DNA of 64,000 nt from Schistocerca nitens (GCF_023898315.1 NC_064622.1:275085503-275149502), one strand, 5' to 3'. Counted from the stretch's first letter, positions 33,086-45,361 are shown. Program-made: numbers and translations. The notes: generated by a model from the letters alone, not told the origin.

Positions 33086-34503
33086 CACTCCTGGAAATTG
33101 AAATAAGAACACCGTGAATTCATTGTCCCAGGAAGGGGAAACTTTATTGACACATTCCTGGGGTCAGATACATCACATGATCACACTGACAGAACCACAG
33201 GCACATAGACACAGGCAACAGAGCATGCACAATGTCGGCACTAGTACAGTGTATATCCACCTTTCGCAGCAATGCAGGCTGCTATTCTCCCATGGAGACG
33301 ATCGTAGAGATGCTGGATGTAGTCCTGTGGAACGGCTTGCCATGCCATTTCCACCTGGCGCCTCAGTTGGACCAGCGTTCGTGCTGGACGTGCAGACCGC
33401 GTGAGACGACGCTTCATCTAGTCCCAAACATGCTCAATGGGGGACAGATCCGGAGATCTTGCTGGCCAGGGTAGTTGACTTACACCTTCTAGAGCACGTT
33501 GGGTGGCACGGGATACATGCGGACGTGCATTGTCCTGTTGGAACAGCAAGTTCCCTTGCCGGTCTAGGAATAGTAGAACGATGGGTTCGATGACGGTTTG
33601 GATGTACCGTGCACTATTCAGTGTCCCCTCGACGATCACCAGTGGTGTACGGCCAGTGTAGGAGATCGCTCCCCACACCATGATGCCGGGTGTTGGCCCT
33701 GTGTGCCTCGGTCGTATGCAGTCCTGATTGTGGCGCTCACCTGCACGGCGCCATCACGCATACGACCATCATTGGCACCAAGGCAGAAGCGACTCTCATC
33801 GCTGAAGACGACACGTCTCCATTCGTCCCTCCATTCACGCCTGTCGCGACACCACTGGAGGCGGGCTGCACGATGTTGGGGCGTGAGCGGAAGACGGCCT
33901 AACGGTGTGCGGGACCGTAGCCCAGCTTCATGGAGACGGTTGCGAATGGTCCTCGCCGATACCCCAGGAGCAACAGTGTCCCTAATTTGCTGGGAAGTGG
34001 CGGTGCGGTCCCCTACGGCACTGCGTAGGATCCTACGGTCTTGGCGTGCATCCGTGCGTCGCTGCGGTCCGGTCCCAGGTCGACGGGCACGTGCACCTTC
34101 TGCCGACCACTGGCGACAACATCGATGTACTGTGGAGACCTCACGCCCCACGTGTTGAGCAATTCGGCGGTACGTCCACCCGGCCTCCCGCATGCCCACT
34201 ATACGCCCTCGCTCAAAGTCCGTCAACTGCACATACGGTTCACGTCCACGCTGTCGCGGCATGCTACCAGTGTTAAAGACTGCGATGGAGCTCCGTATGC
34301 CACGGCAAACTGGCTGACACTGACGGCGGCGGTGCACAAATGCTGCGCAGCTAGCGCCATTCGACGGCCAACACCGCGGTTCCTAGTGTGTCCGCTGTGC
34401 CGTGCGTGTGATCATTGCTTGTACAGCCCTCTCGCAGTGTCCGGAGCAAGTATGGTGGGTCTGACACACCGGTGTCAATGTGTTCTTTTTTCCATTTCCA
34501 GGA

Positions 34504-34504
<1 letters not shown>
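33086..34504 (-). mobile_element. Tc1-like transposon, DD34E, frame-disrupted
   Basis: TIRs CACTCCTGGAAATTGAAATA (left) and CTCCTGGAAATGGAAAAAAG (right, reversed) are flanked by TA. The minus-strand frame 33636-34337 encodes MPRQRGREPYVQLTDFERGR, two HTH units (WTYRRIAQHVG; ATSQQIRDTVAPG) and FSDESRFCLGANDGRM (first Asp). A frame change near 33680-33750 leads to MVWGAISYTGRTPLVIVEGT, FQQDNARPHVSRATQRAL (second Asp) and WPARSPDLSPIEHVWD (third residue). A stop follows at 33418. At 1419 bp it is otherwise full length, so it is inactive but not very old. Confidence 0.92.

Positions 34505-34561
<57 letters not shown>
34505..34561. repeat. (TA)n microsatellite
   Basis: About 28 TA units starting exactly at the right TIR of the Tc1. 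Confidence 0.96.
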
Positions 34562-34564
<3 letters not shown>

Positions 34565-34846
34565 AGGAGTATATAAAGAGAACTTCTGCAGTTATTTACC
34601 ATGCGACGTGAGTACTGAAGGGTGAACTCAAGTGGAAACGTCGTCCACTAAAAATACTCTCGGCAATTACACGAGATAAAGCGCGGTGTGCCTCAGCATC
34701 TGGTTGACGTAAACAGGGTTGGAGCTACTCATCTTCTCGTCACGCAGTATTGTTCCTCATATCTCTTAAATCCGGTAATTAGACTACATTATTTCTCAAC
34801 AAGATAATCTGCTACTCCAAATATGTACAGTAAAGTTCCAATTACC

Positions 34847-35002
34847 TAACACTTCTGTATCTTCCCAACGATATGTGGAAGCAACTGCGATAACCAGTAA
34901 ATGACAGAGTTATTTTTTTAATATGTTGGGCGCTTCTCCAAAGGTAATTTTAATAAATTTTTTTAAATTTTATTTCCCTTGTGGTTGTTGAACTACACTC
35001 AT
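34847..35002. repeat. 156-bp direct repeat, copy 2
   Basis: This copy is 1922 bp downstream of copy 1. Its last bases (CACTCAT) are also the first bases of the next Tc1 TIR. Confidence 0.93.
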
Positions 35003-36378
35003 GTTCATAAATTAAGGATAATTGCAGAATGTGGTGCCACACAACGTGGCACTACAGAAAACGTGGTGCTAATAGCATATGCACATCGGGAACACACACG
35101 GCACAGATCTGTAAGTCCACGGCATTGGTGATAGGTTGAGAAAACAGTCCCGAAACACATGTGCTACAAAACGCCACTGTTTCCTGTGCATGTGCCCCGA
35201 CATCAGTGTGGGATATGATCACCATGCACACGTACACAGGCCGCACAACGGGTTGGCATACTCTGGATCAGGTGGTCGAGCAGCTGTTGGGATATAGCCT
35301 CCCATTCTTGCACCAGTGCCTGTCGGAGCTCCTGAAGTGTCGTAGGGGTTTGAAGACGTGCAGCGATACGTCGACCGACAGCATCCAAGACGTGTTCTGG
35401 AGAACAGGCAGGTCACTCCAATCGCCGATATCTTCTGTTTCAAGGTACTCCTACACGATGGCAGCTCGGTGAGGCCGTGCGTTATCATCCATCAGGAGGA
35501 AGGTGGGACCACTGCACCCCTGAAAATGCGGACATACTGGTGCAAAAGACGACCTGATACACCTGACCTGTTACGGTTCCTCTGTCAAAGAGATTCAGGC
35601 GTGTACGAGCACCAATTATAATCCCACCCATCACCATCAAACCACCACCTGCACACAGGTCCCTTTCAAGGACTTTAAGGGGTTGGTATCTGGTTTCTGG
35701 TTTACGCCAGATGAACACCCGGCGAGAATCACTGTTCAGACTATACCTGGACTCGTCTGTGAACATAACCTGGGATCACTGTCCCAATGACCTTGTACTG
35801 TGTTCTTGACACCAGGCTTTACAGGCTCTCCTGTAACCAGGGGTCAGTAGAATGCACCTTGCAGGTCTCCGGGCGAATAAACCATGCCTGTTCAGTCGTC
35901 TGTAGACTGTGTGTCTGGAGACAACTGTTCCAGTGGCTGTGGTACAGTACCGAGCAAGGCTACTTGCACTACTCTGTGACCGTCTGCGGGCACTGATGGT
36001 GAGATATCGGTCTTCTTGTGGTGTTGTAGACTGTGGATGTCCCGTACTGTAACGCCTGGACACGTTTCCTGTCTGCTGAAATTGTTGCCATAATCTTTAG
36101 ATCACACTTTATGGCACACGGGGGGTCCGGGCTGCGACCTGCTGTGTTTGTTCAGCCTCCAGTCGCCCTAGTATTCTACCCCTCATAACGTCGTCAATGT
36201 GTGTTCTTTGAGCCATTTTCAACACATAGTTACCATTAGTACGTCTGAAAACGTCTGCACACTTACTCGCTGCACCGTACTCTGGCATGCACCGACATAC
36301 CTCTGCGTATGTGGACTGCTGCCAGCGCCACCGTGCTCTGACCGCAGGTCAAACGCACCGCAGGATCATACCCTGAGT
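34996..36378 (-). mobile_element. Tc1-like transposon, 5' end lost
   Basis: The minus strand starts at MAQRTHIDDVMRGRILGRLE (about 36214), then an HTH with stops, VSRRYSTGHPQSTTPQEDRY, and MFTDESRYSLNSDSRRVFIW (first Asp, 35766). FLMDDNARPHRAAIV near 35480-35500 holds the second Asp. SPEHVLDAVGRRIAARLQT near 35350-35400 lacks the usual DLNPI between SP and EHV. The terminus CTCATGTTCATAAATTAAGG is present at 34998. The opposite end is cut off by the tRNA-like repeat at 36379. Several frame breaks. Confidence 0.85.
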
Positions 36379-36379
36379 A

Positions 36380-36755
36380 CGCCCGGTACTCACAGCTTTA
36401 CTTCTGCCAGTATCTCGTCTCCTACCTTCCAAACTTTACAGAAACTCTCCTGTGAACCCTGCAGAACTAGCACTCCTGAAAGAAAGGATACTGCGGAGAC
36501 ATGGCTTAGCCACAGCCTGGGGGATGTTTCCAGAATGAGATTTTCACTCTGCAGCGGAGTGTGCGCTGATATGAAACTTCCTGGCAGATTAAAACTGTGT
36601 GCCCGACCGAGACTCGAACTCGGAACCTTTGCCTTTCGCGGGCAAGTGCTCTACCATCTGAGCTACCGAAGCACGACTCACGCCCGGTACTCACAGCTTT
36701 ACTTCTGCCAGTATCTCGTCTCCTACCTTCCAAACTTTACAGAAGCTCTCCTGCA
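36380..36755 (-). repeat. tRNA-like repeat, tandem units of 301 bp
   Basis: One full 301-bp unit (36380-36680) is followed by a 75-bp start of a second. The unit holds a minus-strand tRNA-like core at 36600-36675, CACTCTGCAGCGGAGTGTGC and CTTCCTGGCAGATTAAAACT. It matches the units at 31204-31775. Confidence 0.85.
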
Positions 36756-36924
36756 AGGTTCGCAGTCTCATAGAACAGGAGTGTACTGTTGCCAGACGCA
36801 TGTTGCTGTTCTATTCCATCCCTTTCCCTCGCTTTATCTTCTCTCACATCCATATCATTGTGTCAACAGCTTTACAAAAAGAATTGCATTAACTTCCTAT
36901 GCCCCTTATGTGAAGTTTTCCACC

Positions 36925-38655
36925 ATCTTTAGTATGGATAGGGACTGTGACTGCTGTGTGCAGATGCGAGTTGAGTTGATAGCATTTCGCTCTCAGCTCC
37001 AGGCTGTGATGGCTTCCGTTGCACTGCTTGATGCTGCAGTGGATTAGCATCGCTGTTGTGGGCTGGCGGTGGGGATCCAATGGACCTCCAGTACGACCCA
37101 CGAGTCCGCTGATCGGTCTGCACCAGTAGCCTGCCCAGTTACTGCTCACATTAAGGATGACCCCTCACCTGTGATCGGGTGCGAGGTCGCCTTGGGGCCT
37201 GACAGACAGCAAAAGACTTCCCTGATGGCCGAACGTAAGGCCTCCATGGTTAGTCTGACAAACAGGTTCCAGGTGCTGTCACTTACTGACACTGTCTCTC
37301 AGTCAGATGCAGTTGCCTGTCCTGTTTCAAATGAAACCCCTCAGCCCTGAAGAACTGGGCAGTAACAGAGAGTGGGGTTATTGGTAGTTGGGAACTCCAA
37401 TGCCAAGCGCCTTATGGGCCCCCTTGGGGAAATGACTGCTAAGGAGGGGAAGAAAGCCAATGTGCAGTTCATGTGCATACTGGATGGAGTCCTTTCAGAT
37501 GTGGAATGGATCCGGACGGATGCCAGGAAGAACACAGGGCGTAGCCAACTGGTGGCTCACATCGGTATCAGTGATGTATGTAGCTTCGCATTGGAAAAGA
37601 TTCTCTCTCGTTTCGAGCGGCTATAAGAAATCGTAAAGGCTGTCAGTCTTGCTTGTGAGATGAAAGCAGAGCTCACCATTTGCAGCATAGTCGACAGGAC
37701 CGATTGCACACTTCTGGTACAGAGCTGAGTGGAGGGTCTGAATCAGAGACTAAGACGGTTCGACGGCCGTGCAGGCTGCAGGTTCCTCGATTTGTGACAT
37801 AAGGTGGTGGGGCTTCGAGTTCCGCTAAATAGGTCAGGAGTCCATTACACGCAGGAGGCGGCTGCACGAGTAGCAGGGGCTTTGTGGCGTGGACTGCGCG
37901 GTTTTTAAGGTTACAGGGTCTCGGGGAAACACAAAAAGAGCTTCAGTCTCAAAAGGTGCAAGTAGAACACAGGAAGAACGTAGATCTCGTAGATCTAGGA
38001 ACCATTGGTATAGCAGTCGTAAATTGTCGTAGCTGTGTTGGGAAAGTACCAGAGCTCCAAGCGATAATAGAAAGCACTGATGCTCAAATCGTTATAGGCG
38101 CTGAAAGCTGGCTAAAGCCGCTGACTGCGTTTTATTGGCAGAACACTTAGAAGATGCAACGCATGTACTAAAGAGACTGCCTACACTACGCTTGTCCATT
38201 GTCTTTTGGAGTACTGCTGCGTGGTATGGGATACTTACCAGATAGGATTAACAGAGTACATCGAGAAAGTTCAAAGAAGAGCAGCACGTTTTGTATTATT
38301 GAGAAATAGGGGAGAGAGTGTCATATAATGATACAGGATTTGTGGTGGACATCATTAAAACAAAGGCGTTTCCCGTTGCGGCGGGATCTTCTCACGAAAT
38401 TTCAGTCACCAACTTTCTTCTCCGAATGCGAAAATATTTTGTCGACGCCGACATACATAGGGAGAAACGATCATCATAATGAATTAAGGGAAATCAGAAA
38501 TCCCACGAGAGATATAGATGTTCATTTTTTTCGCGCACTGTTCGAGAGTGGAATAATAGAGATTTATTGTGAAGGTGGCTCGCTGAACCCTCTGCCTGGC
38601 AATTTTTTTAAGAGTGAATTGCAGAGTATCCATGTAGATGTAGATGTACCATCTA
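36925..38655 (+). mobile_element. CR1-like LINE with ORF1, internally deleted
   Basis: The ORF1 part (36940-37047) encodes DCDCCVQMRVELIAFRSQLQ, a coiled-coil-like start. VVGNSNAKRLMGPLGEMTAK at 37378-37437 resembles the first block of the SGNH-esterase domain in CR1 ORF1 proteins; a degraded linker follows. The endonuclease start appears at 38010-38120 (GIAVVNCRSCVGKVPELQAI, then IVIGAESWLKP). It jumps at about 38122 straight into thumb sequence (LTAFYWQNT, equivalent to 8490 in the other copy) and the 3' end with CATGTAGATGTAGATGTA. Most of EN and all of the RT palm are absent. Confidence 0.75.
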
Positions 38656-39190
38656 GCGCTATTCAAGTTCCCTTGCGAACGCCCTTTCCAGGAAATTAAG
38701 TGTTTGCAATCTTCAGGTTGGCTGCAAGTGCACGGCTAAGTAGTTTCACTCCGTTATCGTTACTTTCCGTAGGCTTTCAGTTCCAGCTGTTCATTTCCAA
38801 ATGATCTCCACCAGACTTTAGCATTGGCGTCTTCAACAGTGAGCTCCATATCATATCCTGATGTCTTACTAATTAATTATTAGTGACCTTATAAATAGAG
38901 ACAGGGGTATTGCTCAATTTCTGCTTGGAATCCAGCTTTCTGCTTTCTCGCTGATCAAACAACAGGGACAGTTAATGTTACTTGCTCACTCGATGTAATT
39001 AATATTCAGTAACGATAAGCAGAGGCGTTGCTCGTGTTTTGAAGTGCGCTGTCCTTAGTTGTTTATGGTGTGTGTGTGTATTTTGTCTTTCTGCATATGC
39101 GGTATTACTATTCGTGGTCGGCGTAGATTGCCTGCCGAGGATTTAAATTTCCTTGCACAGCACTCACGTTTCACTGATGCCTTGAAAATG
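38656..39190. other. Unassigned intronic DNA
   Basis: Nothing recognised. Confidence 0.3.
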
Positions 39191-39201
39191 ACTGGGTGTT
39201 C

Positions 39202-39406
39202 AAAAAAAAAAATCAAACGTGTGTGAAATCTTATGGAACTTAACCGCTCAGGTCATCAGTCCCTAAGCTTACAAACTATTTAACCTAAATTATCCTAAGG
39301 ACAAACACACACACCCATGCCCGAGGGGGGACTCGACCCTCCGCCGGGACCAGCCGCACAGTCCATGACTGCAGCGCCTTAGACCGCTCGGCAAATACCG
39401 CGCGGC
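39202..39406 (-). mobile_element. SINE subfamily 3, 11-bp TSD
   Basis: The minus-strand head GCCGCGCGGTATTTGCCGAG is complete, with box B near 39331-39345 and the body with TTAGGATAATTTAGGTTAAA, ending in TTTTTTTTTTG. ACTGGGTGTTC is repeated at 39191-39201 and 39407-39417. It is the full-length form of the copy at 24647. Confidence 0.93.
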
Positions 39407-39417
39407 ACTGGGTGTTC

Positions 39418-40353
39418 GTCTGTCGAAGACGTCAGTGGGTTACATTCCGTACGGTATTTGAACATTTTATTCGCCGAGTGAACAAAAACTGACAAGTTTC
39501 AGTGAATGTGCCGAAGTCTGGTAACAGCAACACATTCGTGTATCCAATTATAGTGTGTTCTCGGTATTAAAACGAAAAAGGAAGTAGCAGCAATCCCTTT
39601 ACGACAAGTATATGAGGAAGAGACCCGCATCGATTTATCGGTAATATTGTGATGTTGGTCAAGCAAGAGGCTTATGCATGGCGGCAGATGTCTCGTTAGC
39701 AGGTCCGCATCGATTTATCAGTTACATCGTGATATTGGTCAAACGAGAGCCTTATGCATAGCGGCTGATGTCTCGGTGGCAGCCCCGCATGTAACGGGCA
39801 GCGTCCATCCAATCTCGGCGACAACGGGCGCGACTCATCTCTTCCGGCCAGTTAGTGGCCAGAATTCGCCCACAATGGCACCAGGCCGCAGCGCAGCGTA
39901 GCGGCCACGGCCTAATCTCTTAACTCTCTGACCGCGCTCACGTGTCCACTACACTTCCGCTCGGTGCAACCTGTTTGCAAGGCGCTACGCAGGCCGTGTG
40001 CCGTTTGTTACCCTTTGACAATAACAGTATCAGATTGAACCTGTCTGGAATTCAGAATTTCGATGCCGAGGTCAGCGGAGACGGAACATAAGCTCATTTT
40101 GAGAAGCTTCTGACGGAGAACCTCAGTAGAGTCGTTTTTTGAGGAACCAATGCATCATTCGCCTGGAATCTAGGGAAATCCAGCAGACCTAATCGAGGAT
40201 GACAGGACTGTGATTTGCGCCAAACGGATGCGAATCTAATTTCTTACACTCCACTCTTGGCGGCCAAACGGTTGGGTTGGCAAGAGGATGTACAACACAA
40301 GAAAAACATTCTTACAGATACTTGAGATTCACAGTATACACAAGTCAAATTCA
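39418..40353. other. Unassigned DNA with an 80-bp tandem duplication
   Basis: Bases 39625-39704 and 39705-39784 are diverged copies of an 80-bp unit starting CCGCATCGATTTATC; a third start (CCGCATG) follows. No gene recognised. GC-rich around 39760-39970. Confidence 0.6.
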
Positions 40354-40368
40354 CTACGTGACCAAATG

Positions 40369-40561
40369 GTTCAAATGGCTCTGAGCACTATGGGACTTAA
40401 CGTCTGAGGTCATCAGTCCCCTAGAACTTAGAACTACCTAAACCTAACTAACCTAAGGACATCACACACACCCATGCCCGAGGCAGGATTCAAACCTGCG
40501 ACCGTAGCGGTCGCGCGGTTCCAGACTGTAGCGCCTAGAACCGTTCAGCCACCCCGGCCGG
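40369..40561 (-). mobile_element. SINE subfamily 1, 15-bp imperfect TSD
   Basis: On the minus strand: GCCGGCCGGGGTGGCTGAAC head, box B GGTTTGAATCC, full body. CTACGTGACCAAATG (40354-40368) and CTACATGGCCAAATG (40562-40576) differ at two sites. Confidence 0.92.
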
Positions 40562-40576
40562 CTACATGGCCAAATG

Positions 40577-42964
40577 ATAAAAACAAAACGCATTCTGTGG
40601 TACGTCACACTATGCACCCAACGGTACAAAAATGCACTGATAAATGGACAACGTCATACTCATTTTCTGTATATGAATTAACCAGTGCGTATATCTGAAA
40701 GAAATCGAATACGGCATCAGTAAAGCCGACCATAAGTACGGACATTACGGCAGAGAGACTTTAAAGTAACCACATGTGACAAGGTCTACTACTAGCGATG
40801 TTTATATGAAGCATGAACGTCGTCTAGGATTGCCCTGCTATAACGATAAAGGAAATATTAGGGACTTCTAAAGCGAATTGCTCGAAATCAGAGAACAATG
40901 TCAACTACCTGGAGAGGACTCGCGTTGCAGTTTAGGTATACACTGTAGCTCAATGACAGAACAATCGCATAAGACTCGACAGAAATCGATTTACATGGTT
41001 TTGTTGGTGGTCGGTACAAATAACAGTGTGTACGGTGCATAGTGTCGCAGCGAGGTGTCGTTTGTGGATACCATGGATATATGAAAAACAATATTTACCT
41101 GAGCGTATTGTAACAATAAAATGCGGTGAAGATGATTTGGTGAACTGGAGTCTGTTCATTGGATTGTGATATAATCAGTAGTTTTACCCGATATCAGACT
41201 GATACAGATGTTCATCGAAACGTCTTAGACTACAGCATACTTCTCAAAGTCCACCTCCGTAGCGAGAGCCAATGATCGTTTACATGCCTGGAGATTTCCG
41301 AACAACTCGTTGTATCAGGTTTGAGCATTGCAGTATACTCTAAAAACGCGCAATGGACCGGGCCATCAAGTACGATGGCATAACACATTCTCTCATGAAG
41401 AAACTGTTTTGTACGAATAATTTTCAGATACTGTGCTTTTCTGAGGTACTATGTCCATGTCTATAAAAATGTTAGGCTTTTGTTTCTGATTGCTAAAATT
41501 ATCGAGTCTCATGTCGCCTTGAAACAAACATTCGGGTGAATTCTTTTTCTCACATCAGTGAGTGCATGTTCGTCGTTTTCAGGCATCCTCTCGTCGCTTT
41601 CTCACTTGTTGGATGTGCCCGTGTTCCTGATTTCACTATCTTCTATATTCGCAAAACATCCACCCAGTCTGTATGTTGAATCCGTGTCACTCGATACCTT
41701 CTTCCTAGATCGCAAGATTCCTTTCCAAACATTTCGTACGTTTCTTTCACAGAGTTTCAAGTGTTTCTTAGGTCCTTCTTACTGCTGTCGTAGATAGCTG
41801 GCAATCGCACATCAAATTTTTGATGTCTCTACACCTGTCTTACGAAGTGATCTCAAGCGACCCAAAGTGTGATACAAAGCGAGGTGGCATAATTGTAAGA
41901 GGTGGACTTAACTTCAGGGAGCAGAAATGTTCAGATTATCGCCAGACCATCCTAATTTTAGTTTATCGTGTTGTCCCCTGAATCATTTAAGGTGAGTAAC
42001 GGAATGGTTTCTAAGGCAATAACACTGCCGCCTCCCCCCCCCCCCCCCCCCACATCCACCCCCGATCGGCCGATTAATGTACAATCTGAGCTCGTAGACA
42101 GTAGATTAAAGTGTGAACTTTCTTCCTTCTTCAGTCTGAAATTAAGGTCTAATCTTCCTTCCTTCTTTCCTGTGATATATGATACAGTTATATAATAGTC
42201 CTAGTAACAGCTTCACTACCATAAGCCATTTTTCTGAAAGTTCATACCTTGACTCTAGAAGAGATAATTGTCAGGGTACCTTACATTTGTTGAAAATTAT
42301 ATTGTGGAGTTCAACAAGGGTTTGCAGCTCATTATCTGTCTTCAAAGATACTAACTGGCAGGAATACATAATAAATGTTGATATAAAAATATTCCTTGTT
42401 ACTGTTGATATTTTAGATTAGTCTTCTATGTTAAAACGTCCCGGTATTTTCGTGGACCGTAGACTTCGTTATTCTCGCAGAGCTGCCTTAAATTTTCTCA
42501 GGCAATTCCCTTTCTCTAGAGTTTGCTTGCTGTTCATCATAACAGATTATAATAGCATACCTTTCTTCATTTCTCTATTAGATTCTTAGTTATTCAGTAG
42601 CCGTTATATCTGTTCCGTATTTGCGGCGAGTTGTTCTTTTAGTCGAACTCCGCTGATCGTTCGGAACATAAATCACGATAAACGCAAATCAAACAACTTC
42701 GATCTTGGACAAGCGAAAAAAAGAAGAGAGAGAACATGGTACATGTGAACCATCAGTGTTACCACCATTTGGTGTTTACCTCAGAGATCGCTTTGTGAAT
42801 GACTTCGAGGATGTTAACTTTTAGCTCGTAAATGTTGAAATTTATATCTATCGTTCACACCACGATATAATGTGCTTGCTGCCACTGCCATCTAACTGCC
42901 TTAAAATCAACGCTTTTATTAGACGTGTGAAATATCTGATAAAAATCAAAGCAGAATGAATATG
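40577..42964. other. Unassigned intronic DNA
   Basis: About 2.4 kb without a recognisable gene or element. It contains an 18-base C run at 42034-42051. Confidence 0.35.
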
Positions 42965-44900
42965 ATTGTAAGTAGCCTGTTTATATGTTCATATGTTGGC
43001 AGCGCAATAGACTGCATTAATAATTCTGACAGCGCTGTAAGACACTCTGTGGCTGATCGGACTCGCAGTTGGAGGTGAACAGCCAGCAGTGATGGCAGTT
43101 GGAAGTGAATAGCCAGCAGTGATGGCAGTTGGATGTTTATAGTTAGCAGTGATGGAGGTTAGAGGTCTGAAGTGTTAGCGCGAGCGGAGATTTATAATTA
43201 TTGACGATTATACAAGTTGTACAACTTTGCTTCCGCCGTTTGCCGATAGGGGGCAACAGTGATATGTAGCGATAGAAAGAAACTGTTCGCAGATGTCAGG
43301 CAGTTAGTTTGGACCTCGGTCAACATAACCTCATTCAAACATTAGTCGATTTGTGTCTACATCATAAAGTTGTTCTTGATTGAAAATGTCAGTTTACGAG
43401 CCTAATTCTCGTCATTTGCGGGAGGTGTTACTGTTTTGTTTCAGTATGAAGAAAACAGCGGCTGAGTCTCATGTAATTGTCTCAAATACGTATGGTAAGG
43501 ACTCTATTAGTGAAAGAACGTGTCGTGAATGGTTTCAACGCTTCAAGAACGGTGGTTTTAATGTCGTAGACCGGCATAGTGGTGGAAGGGAGAATGTTTT
43601 CGAAGATGCAGAATTGGAGACATTGCTGAGTGCAGACTCGCGTCAAACTCAAAAAGAATTGGCACGATTAGTGAGAGTGACACAGCAAGCCATTTCAAAA
43701 CGTCTCAGGGCTATGGGCATGATTCAGAAAGAAGGAACTTGGGTCCCATGTGAGCTGAAACCAAAAGACGTTGAACGGCGTTTGTGTGTTTGTGAACAGT
43801 TCCTTGAGAGGCAAAAACGGAAGGGATTTCTGCATCGCATTGTGAGCGGGGACGAAAAATGGGCTCATTACGGTAAACCTAAACGCAAAAAATCATGAGG
43901 CTATCCCGGCCATGCTTCCGCGTCGACGGCCAAACCGAATATTCACAGCTCCAAGATCATGCTCTGCATTTGGTGGGACCAGCTCGGCGTTGTGTACTAT
44001 AAGGCGTTAAATCCGAGTGCAACAATCACAGGTGCTCGTTATCGAACGCAAATAATGCGTCTGAGCAGAGCATTAAAAGACAAACGGCCGCAAAACAGCG
44101 AGAGGTACGATAACGTGGTTTTGCAGCACGAAAACGCTCGACCCAACGGTGCAAAAGAGGTCAAAACGTACTTGGAAAGGTTAAAATGGGAAGTCCTACC
44201 CCACCCGCCGCATTCTCAAGGCACTGCTCCCTCTACCTGTTTAGATCAATGGCGCATGGCCTGGCTGACAAACACATCCAATCTCATGAAGAAGTCACAA
44301 ATTGGATCGATTCATGGATCGCTTCAAAAGATGAACAATTCTTTCGGCGCATGATTCGTACACTGCCCGAAAGATGGAAGAAAGTAGTGGCCAGCGATTG
44401 AAAATACTTTGAATGATACATGTGTAACCAATTTGTTTCATTAAAGCCTCAAATGTTGGGGAAAACACGGCGGAAGCAAAGTTGTACACCCTGTATAATT
44501 GTTTGCAACTGGATGTCAGAGACGACCACATAATTTTTTGAACTGATTGCCACATTATTAAGGTAAAATTTGCTAAATACGTTGTTTGCTCTGCAACAAA
44601 GTCTTTCCTTTGCTAACCACATGCCTATTTGTATTTAGAGCCTACAGTAGTTAGAATATTTTATTTAGCTGGCTGTATTAGTGCTTGCTGTATCGCTGTA
44701 GTTAGTGTAACCAAGATTTTGTGTGAGGTAAGTGGCTTATGAAATGTATAGGTTATTGTTAGGATTTCTTTTAATTCAGGGCCATTTTTTGGGTTAATTA
44801 TTTGAGCAGTCAGATTGCATTTAGGTTGTATTTGTCAGGAATAATTCTGTAGGTCGTATATGAAATGATAAAGCAAAGTGTCAGTACCTCAGTTACACTC
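42965..44900 (+). repeat. Dispersed repeat interrupted by a mariner
   Basis: The left part (42965-43212) has GTTGGCAGCGCAATAGACTG and three ~32-bp units ending CAGCAGTGATGG (about 43063-43160). The right part (44494 to about 44900) has CTGGATGTCAGAGACGACCA, ATTTAGCTGGCTGTATTAGT and GAGGTAAGTGGCTTATGAAA. From memory these flanks belong to one repeat common in locusts, split here at a TA. No coding potential seen; superfamily unknown. Confidence 0.5.
43213..44493 (+). mobile_element. mariner (DD34D) transposon, frame-disrupted
   Basis: TIRs CAAGTTGTACAACTTTGCTT and CAGGGTGTACAACTTTGCTT (right, reversed) with TA on both sides; 1281 bp is the usual mariner length. The transposase starts MSVYEPNSRHLREVLLFCFS (43386), followed by SERTCREWFQRFKNGGF, the linker WVPCELKPKDVERR, and VSGDEKWAHYGKPKRKKS (first Asp, about 43848). 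A TGA at 43896-43898 replaces the expected Trp. In the same frame come MLCIWWDQLGVVYY and LQHENARPNGAKE (second position HEN instead of HDN). A frameshift near 44210-44240 destroys the third block (HSQGTAPST for the usual HSPDLAPSDYH). Inactive. Confidence 0.92.
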
Positions 44901-45361
44901 AGCAGTTTCAGAATTAAATTAAGAAGTTTCGTCTTCCCAGTTATTTCAGCTTGAGTAAAAATTTAATAAAGAAGTTTCATGATGACCACTGCATGCTGAA
45001 AAGTGCTGCGGATGAGCTTCCTGCCCAGACTGCTGATCCACTGTTTGTGACGATGCAAGGTGCGGAGCCAGCTGATCAATTACCAGTCTCACTGGAGCAT
45101 GACCGGCGAGCTCTCACTTTCCAGGAACTGGACCGCGGCCCTTTCTTCACACAGGTGGGGGAAAGTGTATCAACTGCGTGCCTTTCTATTTGGAGGAACC
45201 CACCTCTCATTGCTTAGGAAAGGTTGTGAAGATAGTATGCGGTGAAGTAACACACTAATCGTTTTTCCGTGCTCGCTCGTTGAAAGAAAACGATGAAAAA
45301 TGAAAGCAGAACAGGTAAGTGATTTGTTTTTGCGTATAAACTGTACTCGTGAAGTACTCAA
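44901..45361. other. Unassigned intronic DNA
   Basis: Short frames at 44951-45245 have no recognisable domain. Confidence 0.3.

Noticed and set aside
33598-34158. 186-codon frame on the plus strand
   Set aside because: It is the antisense shadow of the Tc1 transposase at 33636-34337.
36199-37047. A 282-codon plus-strand frame
   Set aside because: It runs through antisense Tc1 DNA, a tRNA-like repeat and the start of a LINE, so it is a chance fusion.
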